Shown here piece by piece: positions 23,005 through 34,672 of a DNA stretch of 64,000 nt. Source of the stretch: Candidatus Pantoea persica (GTDB taxonomy: Bacteria; Pseudomonadota; Gammaproteobacteria; Enterobacterales; Enterobacteriaceae); the NCBI RefSeq assembly GCF_013753875.1, contig NZ_SMDS01000017.1, forward strand, positions 1-64,000. Direction: 5' to 3'. Position numbers and translations under genes: made by a program. The notes below the pieces were generated by a model. It ran no database searches, was not told the origin of the DNA, and saw only the letters and a program-made list of their open reading frames with translations. Position 1 is the first letter of the stretch; each line of letters starts with the position of its first letter.

Positions 23005-23116
23005 TATAAACTCCTTACCATCAACATTTGTGTCAGCGACATAGTGTTTTCTCCGAACCGCTTTACCTGCCGCAGTCCGGTAACAAGACTTCAGCTACGC
23101 TTGCCTGCTCAGAACA

Positions 23117-25528
23117 TTACCAGGTTTTACCAATGTTAAATTGGAACTGCTCTGATTTGTCCCCATCCACTTTTTTGACCGGCTGCGCATAGGAGAAGAC
23201 CAGCGGTCCCAGCGGCGACATCCACTGCAGCGCAATACCGGTTGAGACGCGGATATTATTTGGATCGCTGTAGTCCGGAATGCCGGCGACGCGCGTATCC
23301 TCGCTGTTTTCCCACTTGGTGTCCCAGACGGTACCGGCATCCACGAACAGCGACGTACGCACCGAGTTCGCATATTTCTCGCTCAGGAACGGCGTCGGGG
23401 TGATCAGCTCCATACTGGCGACCGCCATGGCGTTGCCACCCACCGCGTCGTTCGACTTACAGAAGCCTTTCAGAGCGCCCTGCTTACAGGTGGACGAACC
23501 CTCTTTCAGGTAAACCGCTTTCGGACCAACGGTATTGGAGCGGAAGCCGCGCACGGTGCTGGAGCCGCCCCCATAGAAGTTCTCGTAGAACGGCATCTCT
23601 TTACTGTCCAGACCGCTGCCGTAGCCGACGCGGCCACGACCCAGCAGCACCCAGGTGTGATCGCGGTTCAGCGGCATATACTGCTGCATGCCCAGCGTCG
23701 CTTTGTAGAAGCAGTTGTTCGAGCCCGGAATGGTGATCTTACCGTTCAGGTTGGTGCGATTACCCTTGGTCGGGAAGACGCCGCGATCCAGCGTATTGTA
23801 AGTCCAGCCATAGTTGAAGGCGAAGTCATCCGCGGAGAAGTCGCCTTCGTCGTTGAGCTGCTGCGGCTTACCGACGGAATCGAGGTAGCGCCACATAGCC
23901 ACCTGCGGCTGCATGTGGGAGAGGGAGTTGTGCACGTAGCCCAGACCGACACGCAGCGTGTTGTTTTCACTGACCGGGAAGCCCAGCGTGCCGTCTAAAC
24001 CATAGCTCCTGTTGGTATACTCCGACAGGTCAGCGTCGTCCGCCTTAAAGTCGTTATAGAAGAGGCGACCGCCGAGGCTCACGCCGTCCACCGTAAAGTA
24101 CGGGTCGGTCAGCGAGAATTCCGCATAGGTCTGGTAGTCGTTCTTGGTGCCGCTGACGCTGACCTTGTTGCCAGTGCCCAGCCAGTTATCCTGGGCAACA
24201 CCGGCCTGGAAGCCGATGCCGCTTTCGGTACCGTAGCCGATGCCGAAGTTAAAGGTGCCGGTGTTACGCTCTTTTACCTTGTAGACCACGTCGACCTGAT
24301 CCGGCGATCCCAGCACGCGCTGTGTGTCGACATGCACGGCTTCGAAGTAGCCGGTACGGTTCAGACGCTCTTTGCCCTGCTCCACTAGATCGCTGCCCAA
24401 CCATGCGCCTTCCATCTGGCGCATTTCGCGACGCAGCACGGCGCCTTTCGAAGTGTCGTTGCCCTCGAAGCGCACTTTACGCACGTAATAGCGGTTGCCG
24501 GCATCCACGCTGATATGCAGCTTCACCGTTTTGTCGTCGTCGCTGATCTCCGGCTGCGTCATGACGCGCGGATAGCCGTAGCCGTAGCGGCCCAGCAGCT
24601 TTTTGATGTTACCTTCCATCTGGGTAACTTTGGTGCCGTTATACAGCTCGCCCGATGGAATTTGCGTCAGGTGTTCAATCTCAGCCGAATGGCCCACCAT
24701 GCTGCCGTTAACGATCACGCCAGCGATTTTATACTGATCGCCCTCGGTGACGTTGACGGTAATGTAGATGCCTTTTTTATCCGGCGTCAGGCTGACCTGC
24801 GTCGAATCGATGTTGAAGCGCGCGTAGCCGCGAGCGAGGTAGAAGCTGCGCAGGGTTTCCAAGTCGCCCGCCAGTTTCTGCTTCTGGTATTTACGATTGC
24901 CTACCACGTTCCACCACGGCACTTCGTCGCGCAGATGGAAAAGAGAATTCAGTTTATCCGAGCTAAAGGCTTTGTTGCCAACGATATTGATCTGCTGGAT
25001 TTTGGCGGAGACGCCTTCGGTAAACACCAGCTTCAGATCGACGCGGTTGCGCGGCAGAGGCGTTACCACCGCCTTCACGTTCGCGGTGTATTTGCCGACG
25101 CTGTAATAGAAATCCTCCAGTCCCTTCTCAATGGAAGAGAGCGTGGTGCGATCCAGCGCTTCGCCTACGCGCACGCCGGACGCTTCGAGTTTCTGCTTGA
25201 GCGGTTCCACTTTGAACGCTTTGTTGCCGGTAAAGGTAATGCTGGCAATGGTGGGACGTTCTTTGACCTGAACTATCAGCGTATTTCCATCACGCAGGAC
25301 CTGAACATCCTCAAAGCTGCCGGTAGCGAACAGTGAGCGAATGGTGTTTTTAACATCTTCGTCATTCACCGTATCGCCAACTCGTACCGGCATGCTCAGC
25401 AAAGCCGCGCCGACGGTGACTCGCTGCAGCCCTTCGAAATGAATATCCTTCACCACGAAATCGTCTGCACCGTAAACGGTGGCGCTGCTAAACAGCAGCG
25501 ACGCTATGAGCAACTTTTTCATCGCCAT
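23117..25528 (-). CDS. bamA: Outer membrane protein assembly factor BamA
   Basis: Core Omp85 insertase of the BAM complex. The start is ATG 25526-25528 ([10 protein letters not shown]), giving 803 aa (E. coli 810); the reading to 25552 is only an upstream extension. The signal peptide is cleaved near residue 20. Five POTRA domains span about 24-420. The 16-strand barrel follows, with the VRGF motif of loop 6 near 660. Cysteine pairs in the extracellular loops are kept. It lies between rseP and skp. Intact and essential. Confidence 0.97.
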   Translation of the reverse strand: MAMKKLLIASLLFSSATVYGADDFVVKDIHFEGLQRVTVGAALLSMPVRVGDTVNDEDVKNTIRSLFATGSFEDVQVLRDGNTLIVQVKERPTIASITFTGNKAFKVEPLKQKLEASGVRVGEALDRTTLSSIEKGLEDFYYSVGKYTANVKAVVTPLPRNRVDLKLVFTEGVSAKIQQINIVGNKAFSSDKLNSLFHLRDEVPWWNVVGNRKYQKQKLAGDLETLRSFYLARGYARFNIDSTQVSLTPDKKGIYITVNVTEGDQYKIAGVIVNGSMVGHSAEIEHLTQIPSGELYNGTKVTQMEGNIKKLLGRYGYGYPRVMTQPEISDDDKTVKLHISVDAGNRYYVRKVRFEGNDTSKGAVLRREMRQMEGAWLGSDLVEQGKERLNRTGYFEAVHVDTQRVLGSPDQVDVVYKVKERNTGTFNFGIGYGTESGIGFQAGVAQDNWLGTGNKVSVSGTKNDYQTYAEFSLTDPYFTVDGVSLGGRLFYNDFKADDADLSEYTNRSYGLDGTLGFPVSENNTLRVGLGYVHNSLSHMQPQVAMWRYLDSVGKPQQLNDEGDFSADDFAFNYGWTYNTLDRGVFPTKGNRTNLNGKITIPGSNNCFYKATLGMQQYMPLNRDHTWVLLGRGRVGYGSGLDSKEMPFYENFYGGGSSTVRGFRSNTVGPKAVYLKEGSSTCKQGALKGFCKSNDAVGGNAMAVASMELITPTPFLSEKYANSVRTSLFVDAGTVWDTKWENSEDTRVAGIPDYSDPNNIRVSTGIALQWMSPLGPLVFSYAQPVKKVDGDKSEQFQFNIGKTW

Positions 25529-25579
25529 CGTTATTATGCGTTTTCCTAACACATCCCGCGTCTATCTACGTTACAGCGA

Positions 25580-26929
25580 TTACAGACGAGAGAAATCATT
25601 GAAAAGTGCAAGCCCCATTAACAGCACCAGCAGTATTGAACCGATGCGATAACTGAAGTCCTGAACTCGCTCGGACACCGGTCCACCTTTAATCTTTTCG
25701 ATCGCCAAGAAGAGCAAATGCCCACCATCTAACACCGGCAGCGGGAAGAGATTGATGATCCCCAGGTTAACGCTAATCAACGCCAAGAACATCAGGTAGT
25801 AAATCATCCCATACTCCGCTGACAACCCTGCACCCTGCGCGATCGAAATCGGCCCGCTCAGATTGTTAAGCTTCACATCGCCGATAATTAACTTGTCCAG
25901 CATGGAGACCGTCACCTTCATCAACTGCCAGGTTTTCGCACTGGCCTCACCAATAGCGTCAAACGCGCCATACTGCCTTACCGTCTTGTAGGCGTCCGGC
26001 AGCGGGATGACGCGCGGGGTGACCCCGGCGAAACCTTCTGCCTTCGCGCCGGGCCTGGCTTCCGGCGTCAAGATCAGCTGCACTGCCCTGCCGCCGCGAT
26101 CGATCTCCAGCGCCATGCTTTTGCCCGCATTGTCCCGTACCTGCGCCACAAAAGCCTGCCATTGCGTTAACGGCTGACCATCGACTTTAACGATCCTGTC
26201 GCCCGCTTGCAAACCGGCGACGCTTGCCGGCGAATCGGCCTGAACCTCCGCCAGCGTGGTTTCGATCTGCGGCCCGCGGGGACGGATGCCTAACGCTACG
26301 ACCGGATCTTCTTTGTCTGGCTCGAACTGCCAGTTGTGCAGATCGACCGCATTCTGCTGCGTCGCCTCTTCACCGAAGCGCGAAACGGTCAACACCGTGC
26401 TCTCTTCGCCGATTTTACCAATCAGCGCCATGCGCACGGCATCCCAGTCAGGCGTTTCGATGCCGTCTACCGCTTTAAGTTCCATCTCGCTGGCAATTTG
26501 CGCTTCCGCCGCCACCGAACCGCTCACAATTTCTCCAACCACCGGACGCACGCCAGGCACGCCGTGCATAAACACCAGCCAGTAGGCGAATACGGCAAAA
26601 ATGAAGTTGGCAATGGGGCCTGCAGCGATAATCGAGGCGCGCTGCCAGATAGCTTTATTATTGAAGGCCTGATGGCGCAGCTCGGCGGGTACGCTTTCTA
26701 CCCGCTCGTCGAGCATCTTGACATAGCCGCCGAAAGGAATAAGCGCGATGACGTACTCGGTGCCCTGGCGATCGCGGCGTTGCCAGAGCGCTTTGCCGAA
26801 GCCGATGGAGAAGCGTTCAACGCGCACGCCGCAGCGGCGCGCCACCCAAAAATGACCAAACTCGTGCACGGTAATCAGCACGCAGAGGGCGATGATAAAG
26901 GCGACAAAACTCCACAGTATACTTAACAT
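25580..26929 (-). CDS. rseP: Site-2 protease RseP
   Basis: Inner-membrane zinc metalloprotease that cleaves RseA to release sigma E, and clears signal peptides. It is 449 aa (E. coli 450). The HExxH motif is at 22-26 (TVHEFGH), two tandem PDZ domains span about 120-310, and the second metal site is LDGGH near 400. Its position beside bamA links the sensor of barrel misfolding to its target. degP, a sigma E target, also keeps a sigma E-type promoter in this window. Confidence 0.97.
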   Translation of the reverse strand: MLSILWSFVAFIIALCVLITVHEFGHFWVARRCGVRVERFSIGFGKALWQRRDRQGTEYVIALIPFGGYVKMLDERVESVPAELRHQAFNNKAIWQRASIIAAGPIANFIFAVFAYWLVFMHGVPGVRPVVGEIVSGSVAAEAQIASEMELKAVDGIETPDWDAVRMALIGKIGEESTVLTVSRFGEEATQQNAVDLHNWQFEPDKEDPVVALGIRPRGPQIETTLAEVQADSPASVAGLQAGDRIVKVDGQPLTQWQAFVAQVRDNAGKSMALEIDRGGRAVQLILTPEARPGAKAEGFAGVTPRVIPLPDAYKTVRQYGAFDAIGEASAKTWQLMKVTVSMLDKLIIGDVKLNNLSGPISIAQGAGLSAEYGMIYYLMFLALISVNLGIINLFPLPVLDGGHLLFLAIEKIKGGPVSERVQDFSYRIGSILLVLLMGLALFNDFSRL

Positions 26930-26941
26930 CTACGCCTGTCC

Positions 26942-27799
26942 TCAGAGAGTACGGAATACCAGCAGCAGCAAACAGGCAAAAACCGGCACTGCCGCGGTCA
27001 GGCTGTCGATGCGATCGAGAATGCCGCCGTGGCCCGGGATCAGGTTGCCGCTGTCTTTGATTCCCGCTTCGCGCTTGAACATGCTTTCGGTCAGATCGCC
27101 CAGCACTGAGGTGAGGGTCGCCAGCACCGCGTAAACCACCAGCGTGCCGGCAGAGACGCTCAGCGGTGCAAAGCTGGCGAACAGCCAGGCGAGTAGCGCA
27201 GAGGAGAGCAAGCCGCCGAGAAAGCCTTCCCAGGTTTTGCCGGGCGAGACCTTTGGCGCCAGCTTATGCTTGCCGAACAGCTTGCCGAACATATAGGCAC
27301 CGGAATCCGCGCCCCAAACCAGGAACATAACGAACAGCAGCCACCAGGAGCCAGCGTAGTGGTCGCTATCATAGTGATACTGGCGCAGCGCCATCATGCC
27401 CCAGAAAAAGGGAACCAACGTTAGCAGGCCAAACAGCAGGCGCAACGGACGCGAGTTGCGCCACAGCGCGGCCGACATGGGATAGGTGAGAACCAGAAGC
27501 AGCGCGGCGATCCACCACGCCAGCGACGCCCAGAGCGACGTGGCGACCTGCGGCAGATGCACGTCGCGCTGATAGGGGGGAAGCGTAAACTGCATCGCCG
27601 CCAGCAGCAGGCCGCACAGCACGGAGAGCCATATGCGCTGTTGACGCGACGCCATGCCCGCAAGCTGACCCCACTCCCAGGCGGCCAGCATGCAGATAAT
27701 AATTGTCATAATAGCAAACCCAACGGGCGGTAACCAGAATAGTGCAGCGATCACCAGCGGAATGAGAATAAGTGCGGTAATCAGACGAGACTTCAGCAA
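26942..27799 (-). CDS. cdsA: Phosphatidate cytidylyltransferase
   Basis: Makes CDP-diacylglycerol from phosphatidate and CTP, the branch point of phospholipid synthesis. It is 285 aa, as in E. coli. About eight hydrophobic segments are visible. The CDS signature near the C-terminus (KREAGIKDSGNLIPGHGG followed by DRIDS) is complete. It lies 12 bp upstream of rseP and 18 bp downstream of uppS in the same transcript. Confidence 0.97.
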   Translation of the reverse strand: MLKSRLITALILIPLVIAALFWLPPVGFAIMTIIICMLAAWEWGQLAGMASRQQRIWLSVLCGLLLAAMQFTLPPYQRDVHLPQVATSLWASLAWWIAALLLVLTYPMSAALWRNSRPLRLLFGLLTLVPFFWGMMALRQYHYDSDHYAGSWWLLFVMFLVWGADSGAYMFGKLFGKHKLAPKVSPGKTWEGFLGGLLSSALLAWLFASFAPLSVSAGTLVVYAVLATLTSVLGDLTESMFKREAGIKDSGNLIPGHGGILDRIDSLTAAVPVFACLLLLVFRTL

Positions 27800-27817
27800 A
27801 GGTTACCCCCTGTTTGC

Positions 27818-28570
27818 TCAGGCGCCGCTTGGTGCAGCGCCGCCAAAACGACGCTCCCGCAGAGAAAATGCATTCAGAGCACCTTCAAAAACGTATTCAT
27901 CAAAATCAGGCCAGAGAACATCGGTAAAATAAAATTCAGCATAGGCAATCTGCCACAGCAGGAAGTTGCTAATCCGATGCTCTCCCCCGGTCCTTATCAC
28001 TAAATCCACTGGAGCCAGCCCCTGCATGCAAAGATGCGCAGATAGGTTTTCCTCGCTGATCTGGTCAGGGCGCAGTAAGCCCTCCTGAACCTGCTCCACG
28101 AGTTTTTTTACTCCCTGGATAATATCCCAACGCCCGCCATAGTTCGCAGCGATATTGAGAGTCAGTCCACTATTTTGCTGAGTCAGTTCCTCGGCGCGAC
28201 GAATACGCTCTTGAATACGGTTACTGAAACGGCTTATGTCACCTATAATGCGCAGGCGCACGTTGTGCTTGTGCAGGCTTTTCACTTCGCTGTCGAGCGC
28301 CCAGACAAACAGCTCCATCAGCGCAGTGACCTCCTGAGCCGGACGGCTCCAGTTCTCGCTGCTGAAAGCATAGAGCGTCAGCGCCTCGAGCTTATGGCTG
28401 ACGCCGAAGCTGACGGAGCGGCGCACCGCTTTCACACCCGCTTTATGGCCCGAGATACGCAGTTTTCCCTGATTTTTAGCCCAACGACCATTGCCATCCA
28501 TAATGATAGCCACGTGACGCGGGCCAGTTCCCTGCTGGTCATCGGTTTTATTTTGATTGTTGAACGACAT
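27818..28570 (-). CDS. uppS: Undecaprenyl diphosphate synthase
   Basis: Cis-prenyltransferase that extends farnesyl diphosphate with eight isopentenyl units to make the lipid carrier for peptidoglycan and O-antigen. It is 250 aa (E. coli IspU 253). The signature MDGNGRWAK holds catalytic Asp25. The C-terminal RTGGEHRISNFLLWQ block is present. It follows dxr with a 170-bp gap and starts the uppS-cdsA-rseP-bamA run. Intact. Confidence 0.96.
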   Translation of the reverse strand: MSFNNQNKTDDQQGTGPRHVAIIMDGNGRWAKNQGKLRISGHKAGVKAVRRSVSFGVSHKLEALTLYAFSSENWSRPAQEVTALMELFVWALDSEVKSLHKHNVRLRIIGDISRFSNRIQERIRRAEELTQQNSGLTLNIAANYGGRWDIIQGVKKLVEQVQEGLLRPDQISEENLSAHLCMQGLAPVDLVIRTGGEHRISNFLLWQIAYAEFYFTDVLWPDFDEYVFEGALNAFSLRERRFGGAAPSGA

Positions 28571-28739
28571 AATGCGTAATCAATTCCTGTTGTCAGAAAT
28601 GCTGTGGTTTCTGAATACATTGCGCCCGGTACTCTCTCCGCCCAAAAGGGGCGAGGCGCATCTGATGCGATGCCATAGCCGGAAACGCGATCGAGCGACT
28701 ATACCATCTTCGCTACAGGCGAACAAATGGCGGCACGCG

Positions 28740-29942
28740 CTAGCGCGAGGTCGCGAAACGCGGCAATATCTCTGCGGCTCTGGCGCGTGCGGCGCGGTCT
28801 ATCTCCAGCACGGCGTCCACGCTCTCCGGCTCCGAAAACGCCTGCGCCGCCAGCACCTCGCTGTTGAGCGCCGCGATGTCGGTAAAGCGTATCTGGCCGT
28901 CCAGAAAAGCCGCGACCGCAACCTCATTGGCCGCGTTCAGCGTCGTGGTCGCCGCCTGTCCCGCCTCACAGGCGTCAATCGCCAGCTTCAGACAGGGATA
29001 GCGGCCGAAGTCTGGTTCAGCGAACGTCAGTGCAGACATACGCGTAAAGTCCAGCGGCGTCACGCCTGCTGAAATACGCGCGGACCAGGCCATGCAGTGC
29101 GCGATGGGGGTGCGCATATCCGGCAAACCGAGCTGAGCCAGCACGCTGCCGTCGCAGTAGCGCACCATGGAGTGGATCATCGACTGCGGATGCAGAATGA
29201 CCTCCATCTGCGCGGCGCTGGCATTAAACAGCCAACGGGCTTCAATGTATTCGAGACCTTTATTCATCATCGTGGCCGAATCGACGGAGATTTTACGCCC
29301 CATCGACCAGTTCGGATGCGCGCAGGCCTGATCTGGCGACATGGTTGACAGGTCGGCCAGCGGCGTGTCACGAAAAGGGCCACCCGATCCCGTAAGGATA
29401 ATGGACTCAATGCCATTTTCTCGCAGGTCAGCGTAGCCTAACTGATGCTGAATGGAAGCGGGCAAACTCTGAAAAATGGCGTTGTGCTCGCTGTCGACCG
29501 GCAGCAGCTGCGCCTGATGATAGCGAACCGCCTCCATAAACAAACGGCCGCAGGTGACAAGCGACTCTTTGTTGGCGAGCAGTACGCTTTTGCCCGCGCG
29601 GATCGCCGCCAGCGTCGGCAGCAGGCCAGAGGCGCCGACGATAGACGCCATCACCTGATCGACCTCATCCAGCGCCGCCAGCTCGCAGGCGGCCTGAACG
29701 CCGGAGAGCACTTCGGTATTGACGTTGAGTGCTTTCAGTCGTTCACGCAGCGCCTGTGCGGACGCCTCGTCCGCCATCGAGGCATAGCGCGGCTGAAAAG
29801 CCAGGCACTGCTCCACCATCAGCGCGACGTTTTGTCCGGCGACCAGCGCCGTGACGCGGTAAAGATCGGGGTTGGCGCGAATCACCGCCAGCGTGCTGGT
29901 GCCAATCGAGCCAGTAGAGCCCAGTAAGGTTAATCGCTTCAT
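28740..29942 (-). CDS. dxr: 1-deoxy-D-xylulose 5-phosphate reductoisomerase
   Basis: Commits DXP to the MEP isoprenoid pathway. The start is ATG 29940-29942 ([14 protein letters not shown]), giving 400 aa (E. coli 398); 17 further upstream codons are not family-like. The NADPH-binding GSTGSIG is at 8-14. The metal/substrate segments NKESLV and [13 protein letters not shown] are present. It supplies the isoprenoid used by UppS encoded next door. The stop is TAG. Confidence 0.96.
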   Translation of the reverse strand: MKRLTLLGSTGSIGTSTLAVIRANPDLYRVTALVAGQNVALMVEQCLAFQPRYASMADEASAQALRERLKALNVNTEVLSGVQAACELAALDEVDQVMASIVGASGLLPTLAAIRAGKSVLLANKESLVTCGRLFMEAVRYHQAQLLPVDSEHNAIFQSLPASIQHQLGYADLRENGIESIILTGSGGPFRDTPLADLSTMSPDQACAHPNWSMGRKISVDSATMMNKGLEYIEARWLFNASAAQMEVILHPQSMIHSMVRYCDGSVLAQLGLPDMRTPIAHCMAWSARISAGVTPLDFTRMSALTFAEPDFGRYPCLKLAIDACEAGQAATTTLNAANEVAVAAFLDGQIRFTDIAALNSEVLAAQAFSEPESVDAVLEIDRAARARAAEILPRFATSR

Positions 29943-29990
29943 TAATGCTGTCCCTGTGAAGTCGTCGACAATCTCCGCGGACGCGGAAGG

Positions 29991-30048
29991 CAAAATGTAA
30001 AACGCCGCCAGAGCGCATTCGCAATGAATACCACTCTGAACGGCGTTT
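29991..30048 (-). terminator. Probable Rho-independent terminator after frr
   Basis: The minus strand forms AAACGCCG.TTCAGAG / CTCTGG.CGGCGTTT with a long loop, followed by TTTACATTTT. The stem is imperfect, so the call is moderate. Confidence 0.55.
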
Positions 30049-30088
30049 GATACCCGGCGCGGCCGGGCACAGAGCGAAACCGATGGGG

Positions 30089-30646
30089 TTAGAACTTCAT
30101 CAGCTCCTTCTCTTTTTCAGCCAGTGCGGCATCGACGTTCTTGATGCGCGCATCGGTCATTTTCTGGATTTCGTCCTGGGTGCGACGCTCGTCGTCTTCG
30201 CTGATCTCTTTGTCTTTCAGCAAGGCCTTGATCTTGTCGTTAGCGTCACGACGCACATTGCGCACGGAGACGCGGCCCTGCTCGGCTTCGCCGCGCACAA
30301 CCTTGATCAGCTCTTTACGACGCTCTTCGGTCAGCGCAGGCAGCGGAACACGGATGTCGCTGCCGGCTGAGCTAGGGTTCAGACCGAGGTCGGAAGCCAT
30401 AATAGCTTTTTCCACTGCCGGTCCCATTGAGCGATCGAACACGTTGATCTTCAGCATGCGGGAATCTTCTACGGTAACAGACGCCAGCTGACGCAGCGGC
30501 GTCGGGGTACCGTAGTATTCGACGACGATACCGTCGAGCAAGGCAGGCGAAGCGCGACCGGTGCGCACTTTGCTGATGGTGTTTTTGAACGCTTCGACGC
30601 ATTTGTCCATGCGCGTTTCAGCATCTTTTTTGATATCGTTAATCAC
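30089..30646 (-). CDS. frr: Ribosome recycling factor
   Basis: Splits the post-termination ribosome together with EF-G. The 185-aa length equals E. coli RRF. The three-helix bundle region carries the conserved RTGRASP and [10 protein letters not shown] motifs. It is part of the conserved rpsB-tsf-pyrH-frr cluster, about 150 bp downstream of pyrH. Intact and essential. Confidence 0.97.
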   Translation of the reverse strand: MINDIKKDAETRMDKCVEAFKNTISKVRTGRASPALLDGIVVEYYGTPTPLRQLASVTVEDSRMLKINVFDRSMGPAVEKAIMASDLGLNPSSAGSDIRVPLPALTEERRKELIKVVRGEAEQGRVSVRNVRRDANDKIKALLKDKEISEDDERRTQDEIQKMTDARIKNVDAALAEKEKELMKF

Positions 30647-30797
30647 GTTGAAACCCTTGGATTCGGTTTGACTTGGCCATTCCGGCTGTGCCGGAAGCGG
30701 TATCGCTGTAGAGCGATAATCCTGAATGGTGCGCGGTGGCGTCCGATGGCGCCCACTGCGCCGACAGAATATACCCTATTTTACCTTGCGTCGGGTA

Positions 30798-31523
30798 TTA
30801 ATGCGTAATCAGGGTGCCTTCTTTTTCACCCATCACCACGCGGCGCAGCGCGCCAGGCTTGTTCATGTTAAATATGCGGACCGGCAGCTGGTGATCGCGC
30901 GCCAGCATAAAGGCCGCTAGATCCATGACCTTCAGCTCTTTTTCTAGCACGTCGGCATAGGAGAGCTGATCGTACAGCGTCGCGTCTGGGTTCTTCACCG
31001 GATCAGCAGAGTAAACGCCGTCAACCTTGGTCGCCTTCAGCACCACGTCCGCTTCGATTTCGATGCCGCGCAGGCAGGCCGCCGAGTCGGTGGTGAAGAA
31101 CGGGTTGCCGGTGCCGGCGGATAAAATCACCACGCGGTTGTTGCGCAGCAGGCTGATCGCTTCGGCCCAGCTGTAGTTATCGCACACGCCGTTGAGCGGA
31201 ATCGCCGACATCAGGCGCGCGTTGACGTACGCGCGGTGCAGCGCGTCGCGCATCGCCAGGCCGTTCATCACCGTGGCCAGCATGCCCATATGGTCACCAA
31301 CGACGCGGTTCATGCCCGCCTGCGCCAGTCCTGCGCCGCGGAACAGGTTGCCGCCGCCGATAACCACACCGACCTGTATGCCCAGCTCGACCAGCTCTTT
31401 CACCTCTTGCGCCATGCGGTCAAGCACGCTCGCGTCGATACCAAAACCTTCGGCACCTTGCAGTGCTTCGCCACTCAGTTTCAGCAGGATACGTTGATAT
31501 ACGGGTTTTGCGTTGGTCGCCAT
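30798..31523 (-). CDS. pyrH: UMP kinase
   Basis: Hexameric bacterial UMP kinase of the amino acid kinase family, activated by GTP and inhibited by UTP. It is 241 aa, the E. coli length. The N-terminal [10 protein letters not shown] phosphate-binding motif and GGGNLFRG are present, as is the TDSAA substrate segment. It lies between tsf, which has its own terminator, and frr. Confidence 0.97.
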   Translation of the reverse strand: MATNAKPVYQRILLKLSGEALQGAEGFGIDASVLDRMAQEVKELVELGIQVGVVIGGGNLFRGAGLAQAGMNRVVGDHMGMLATVMNGLAMRDALHRAYVNARLMSAIPLNGVCDNYSWAEAISLLRNNRVVILSAGTGNPFFTTDSAACLRGIEIEADVVLKATKVDGVYSADPVKNPDATLYDQLSYADVLEKELKVMDLAAFMLARDHQLPVRIFNMNKPGALRRVVMGEKEGTLITH

Positions 31524-31640
31524 AGTCGGTACTTCCTGGAAGAGTTGAAAAGGAGAAATTAAATCTGATCGATCATCCGCTTAGCACGGCCAAATTACTA
31601 TTGGGATGAGACTGAAAAGTGCCTGCTTTGCGCAGCAGGC

Positions 31641-31670
31641 AAAAAAAGAACCGCCTTCTTGCGGTTCTTT
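31641..31670 (-). terminator. Rho-independent terminator after tsf
   Basis: The minus strand reads AGAACCGC / GCGGTTCT with a six-base loop, then TTTTTTT. A second small palindrome, GCCTGC...GCAGGC, lies just beyond it. Confidence 0.88.
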
Positions 31671-31677
31671 CAGTGCA

Positions 31678-32529
31678 TTAAGACTGTTTAGACATGGCCG
31701 CTACTTCAGCAGCGAAGTCGCGTTCCACTTTCTCAATGCCTTCGCCCACTTCGAAGCGGATGAAGTTGATGACGTCAGCGCCCTGCTCTTTCAGCGCCTG
31801 GCCAACGGTTTTGCTCGGGTCGATAACGAAAGCCTGACCGGTCAGAGAGACTTCGCCGGTGAATTTCTTCATGCGGCCTTCAACCATCTTCTCTGCGATC
31901 TCTTTCGGCTTGCCAGACTGCATCGCGATGTCCAGCTGAACCTGGTACTCTTTCTCAACCACTTCTGCAGACACGTCTTCCGGCTTAACGAACTCCGGCT
32001 TGCTCGCGGCAACGTGCATAGCGATTTGCTTGATCAGCTCTTCGTTAGCGCTTTTCGCGGAAATCAGCACGCCGATGCGCGCGCCGTGCAGGTAGGAGCC
32101 CAGCTGCTCGCCTTCCAGCACAGAGATGCGACGGATGTTGATGTTTTCGCCGATTTTCGCTACCAGCGCCACGTGCTCTCCTTCGAATTTCGCTTTCAGC
32201 GCTTCAACGTCGGTGATGCGCTCAGCGGTCGCTGCGTCCAGTACTTTGTCAGCGAAAGCCTGGAAGCCAGCATCTTTTGCAACGAAGTCGGTCTGGCAGT
32301 TAACCTCCAGAATCACGCCGTAGTTGCCGTCGATTTTGGTTTTGATCACGCCGTCAGCCGCGACGTTACCCGCTTTTTTCGCCGCTTTGATCGCGCCGGA
32401 CTTACGCATATTCTCAATCGCCAGCTCGATGTCGCCGTTCACTTCGGTCAGCGCTTTTTTGCAGTCCATCATGCCCGCGCCAGTACGCTCGCGCAGTTCT
32501 TTTACCAGTGCAGCGGTAATTTCAGCCAT
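31678..32529 (-). CDS. tsf: Elongation factor Ts
   Basis: Guanine nucleotide exchange factor for EF-Tu. The start is ATG 32527-32529 (MAEITA), giving 283 aa, as in E. coli. The TDFV motif that inserts into EF-Tu is near residue 79-82 (CQTDFVAKD). The N-terminal UBA-like domain [20 protein letters not shown] is typical. It lies downstream of rpsB, with which it is partly co-transcribed. Confidence 0.97.
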   Translation of the reverse strand: MAEITAALVKELRERTGAGMMDCKKALTEVNGDIELAIENMRKSGAIKAAKKAGNVAADGVIKTKIDGNYGVILEVNCQTDFVAKDAGFQAFADKVLDAATAERITDVEALKAKFEGEHVALVAKIGENINIRRISVLEGEQLGSYLHGARIGVLISAKSANEELIKQIAMHVAASKPEFVKPEDVSAEVVEKEYQVQLDIAMQSGKPKEIAEKMVEGRMKKFTGEVSLTGQAFVIDPSKTVGQALKEQGADVINFIRFEVGEGIEKVERDFAAEVAAMSKQS

Positions 32530-32628
32530 TCCAGAATCCTCGGTTCGTACCTGTGTGCTTGCGCACCAAGGCACCTGTTACGGAAAATTTACTTTGTCCC
32601 GCCCGCCAGAAAGGAGGCGTGACCGACT

Positions 32629-32660
32629 TGGATAAAATAAAGGGGCCAATACTGGCCCCT
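32629..32660 (-). terminator. Intercistronic terminator between rpsB and tsf
   Basis: The minus strand reads AGGGGCCA / TGGCCCCT with a GTAT loop, followed by TTTATTTTATC. In E. coli a partial terminator here makes rpsB mRNA more abundant than tsf; a similar role is inferred. Confidence 0.75.
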
Positions 32661-32714
32661 TAACAGATTACATCTGATGTCTAAGGGCTCTTTGACAGAG
32701 CGAACCTTATTAAG

Positions 32715-33691
<977 letters not shown>

Positions 33692-33811
33692 GAATTTGTT
33701 CAGCGCGCGACCGCGCGGCGCGAACTGTGTTTGGCTGCCTGGTTCTCGGCTGCTAACATGATAGCACATCGTTCATTATTGCTGAAATTTTCGGCAACTG
33801 CGGATTAATTA

Positions 33812-34606
33812 ATGTCAATTTCAATCAAAACCCCTGAAGAAATCGAAAAAATGCGCGTTGCGGGCCGCCTGGCCGCAGAGGTGCTGGAGATGATCGCCGA
33901 GCACGTTAAGCCCGGCGTCTCTACCGGCGAACTGGATCGCATCTGCCACGACTACATCACCAACGAGCAGCACGCTATCTCCGCCTGTCTCGGCTACCAC
34001 GGCTTCCCGAAATCGGTCTGCATCTCGGTCAATGAAGTGGTGTGCCACGGCATTCCCAGCGACGATCGCATCCTGAAGGATGGCGATATCATCAACATCG
34101 ACGTCACCGTGATCAAAGATGAGTATCACGGCGATACCTCGAAGATGTTTATCGTCGGCAAGCCGACCATCCAAGGCGAGCGCCTGTGCCACATCACGCA
34201 GGAGAGCCTCTATCTGGCGCTGCGCCTGGTGAAGCCGGGCATCCGCCTGCGCGAGCTGGGCCGCGCCATCCAGACATTTGTCGAATCGCACGACTTCTCG
34301 GTGGTGCGCGAGTATTGCGGCCACGGCATCGGCAAGGGCTTCCACGAGGAGCCGCAGGTACTGCACTACGACGCGGACGACGACGGCGTTGTGCTGCAGG
34401 CGGGCATGACCTTTACCATCGAGCCGATGGTCAACGCCGGCGACTACTGTATCCGCACCATGAAAGATGGCTGGACGGTAAAAACCAAAGATCGCAGCTT
34501 GTCCGCGCAGTACGAGCATACTATTGTGGTGACCGATAACGGCTGTGAAATCCTGACCCTGCGTAAAGACGACACCCTCGACGCGGTGCTGGTCAACAAA
34601 GGGTAA
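33812..34606 (+). CDS. map: Type I methionine aminopeptidase
   Basis: Removes the initiator methionine from nascent proteins. It is 264 aa, the E. coli length. The pita-bread fold metal ligands are visible: Asp97 (NIDVTV), Asp108 (HGDTSK), then His171, Glu204 and Glu235 in HGIGKGFHEEP, TIEPMV and YEHT contexts. His79 (CHGIP) is present. It is divergent from rpsB, as in E. coli, and followed by its own terminator. Confidence 0.97.
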   Translation: MSISIKTPEEIEKMRVAGRLAAEVLEMIAEHVKPGVSTGELDRICHDYITNEQHAISACLGYHGFPKSVCISVNEVVCHGIPSDDRILKDGDIINIDVTVIKDEYHGDTSKMFIVGKPTIQGERLCHITQESLYLALRLVKPGIRLRELGRAIQTFVESHDFSVVREYCGHGIGKGFHEEPQVLHYDADDDGVVLQAGMTFTIEPMVNAGDYCIRTMKDGWTVKTKDRSLSAQYEHTIVVTDNGCEILTLRKDDTLDAVLVNKG

Positions 34607-34624
34607 CTGTTCCCACTGAAGAAA

Positions 34625-34648
34625 AGCCGGCCCTGCGCCGGCTTTTTT
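34625..34648 (+). terminator. Rho-independent terminator between map and glnD
   Basis: Stem AGCCGGC / GCCGGCT with a CCTGC loop, followed by TTTTTT. Confidence 0.88.
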
Positions 34649-34672
34649 ATGGCGCAAAAACAGAGAAGCGGT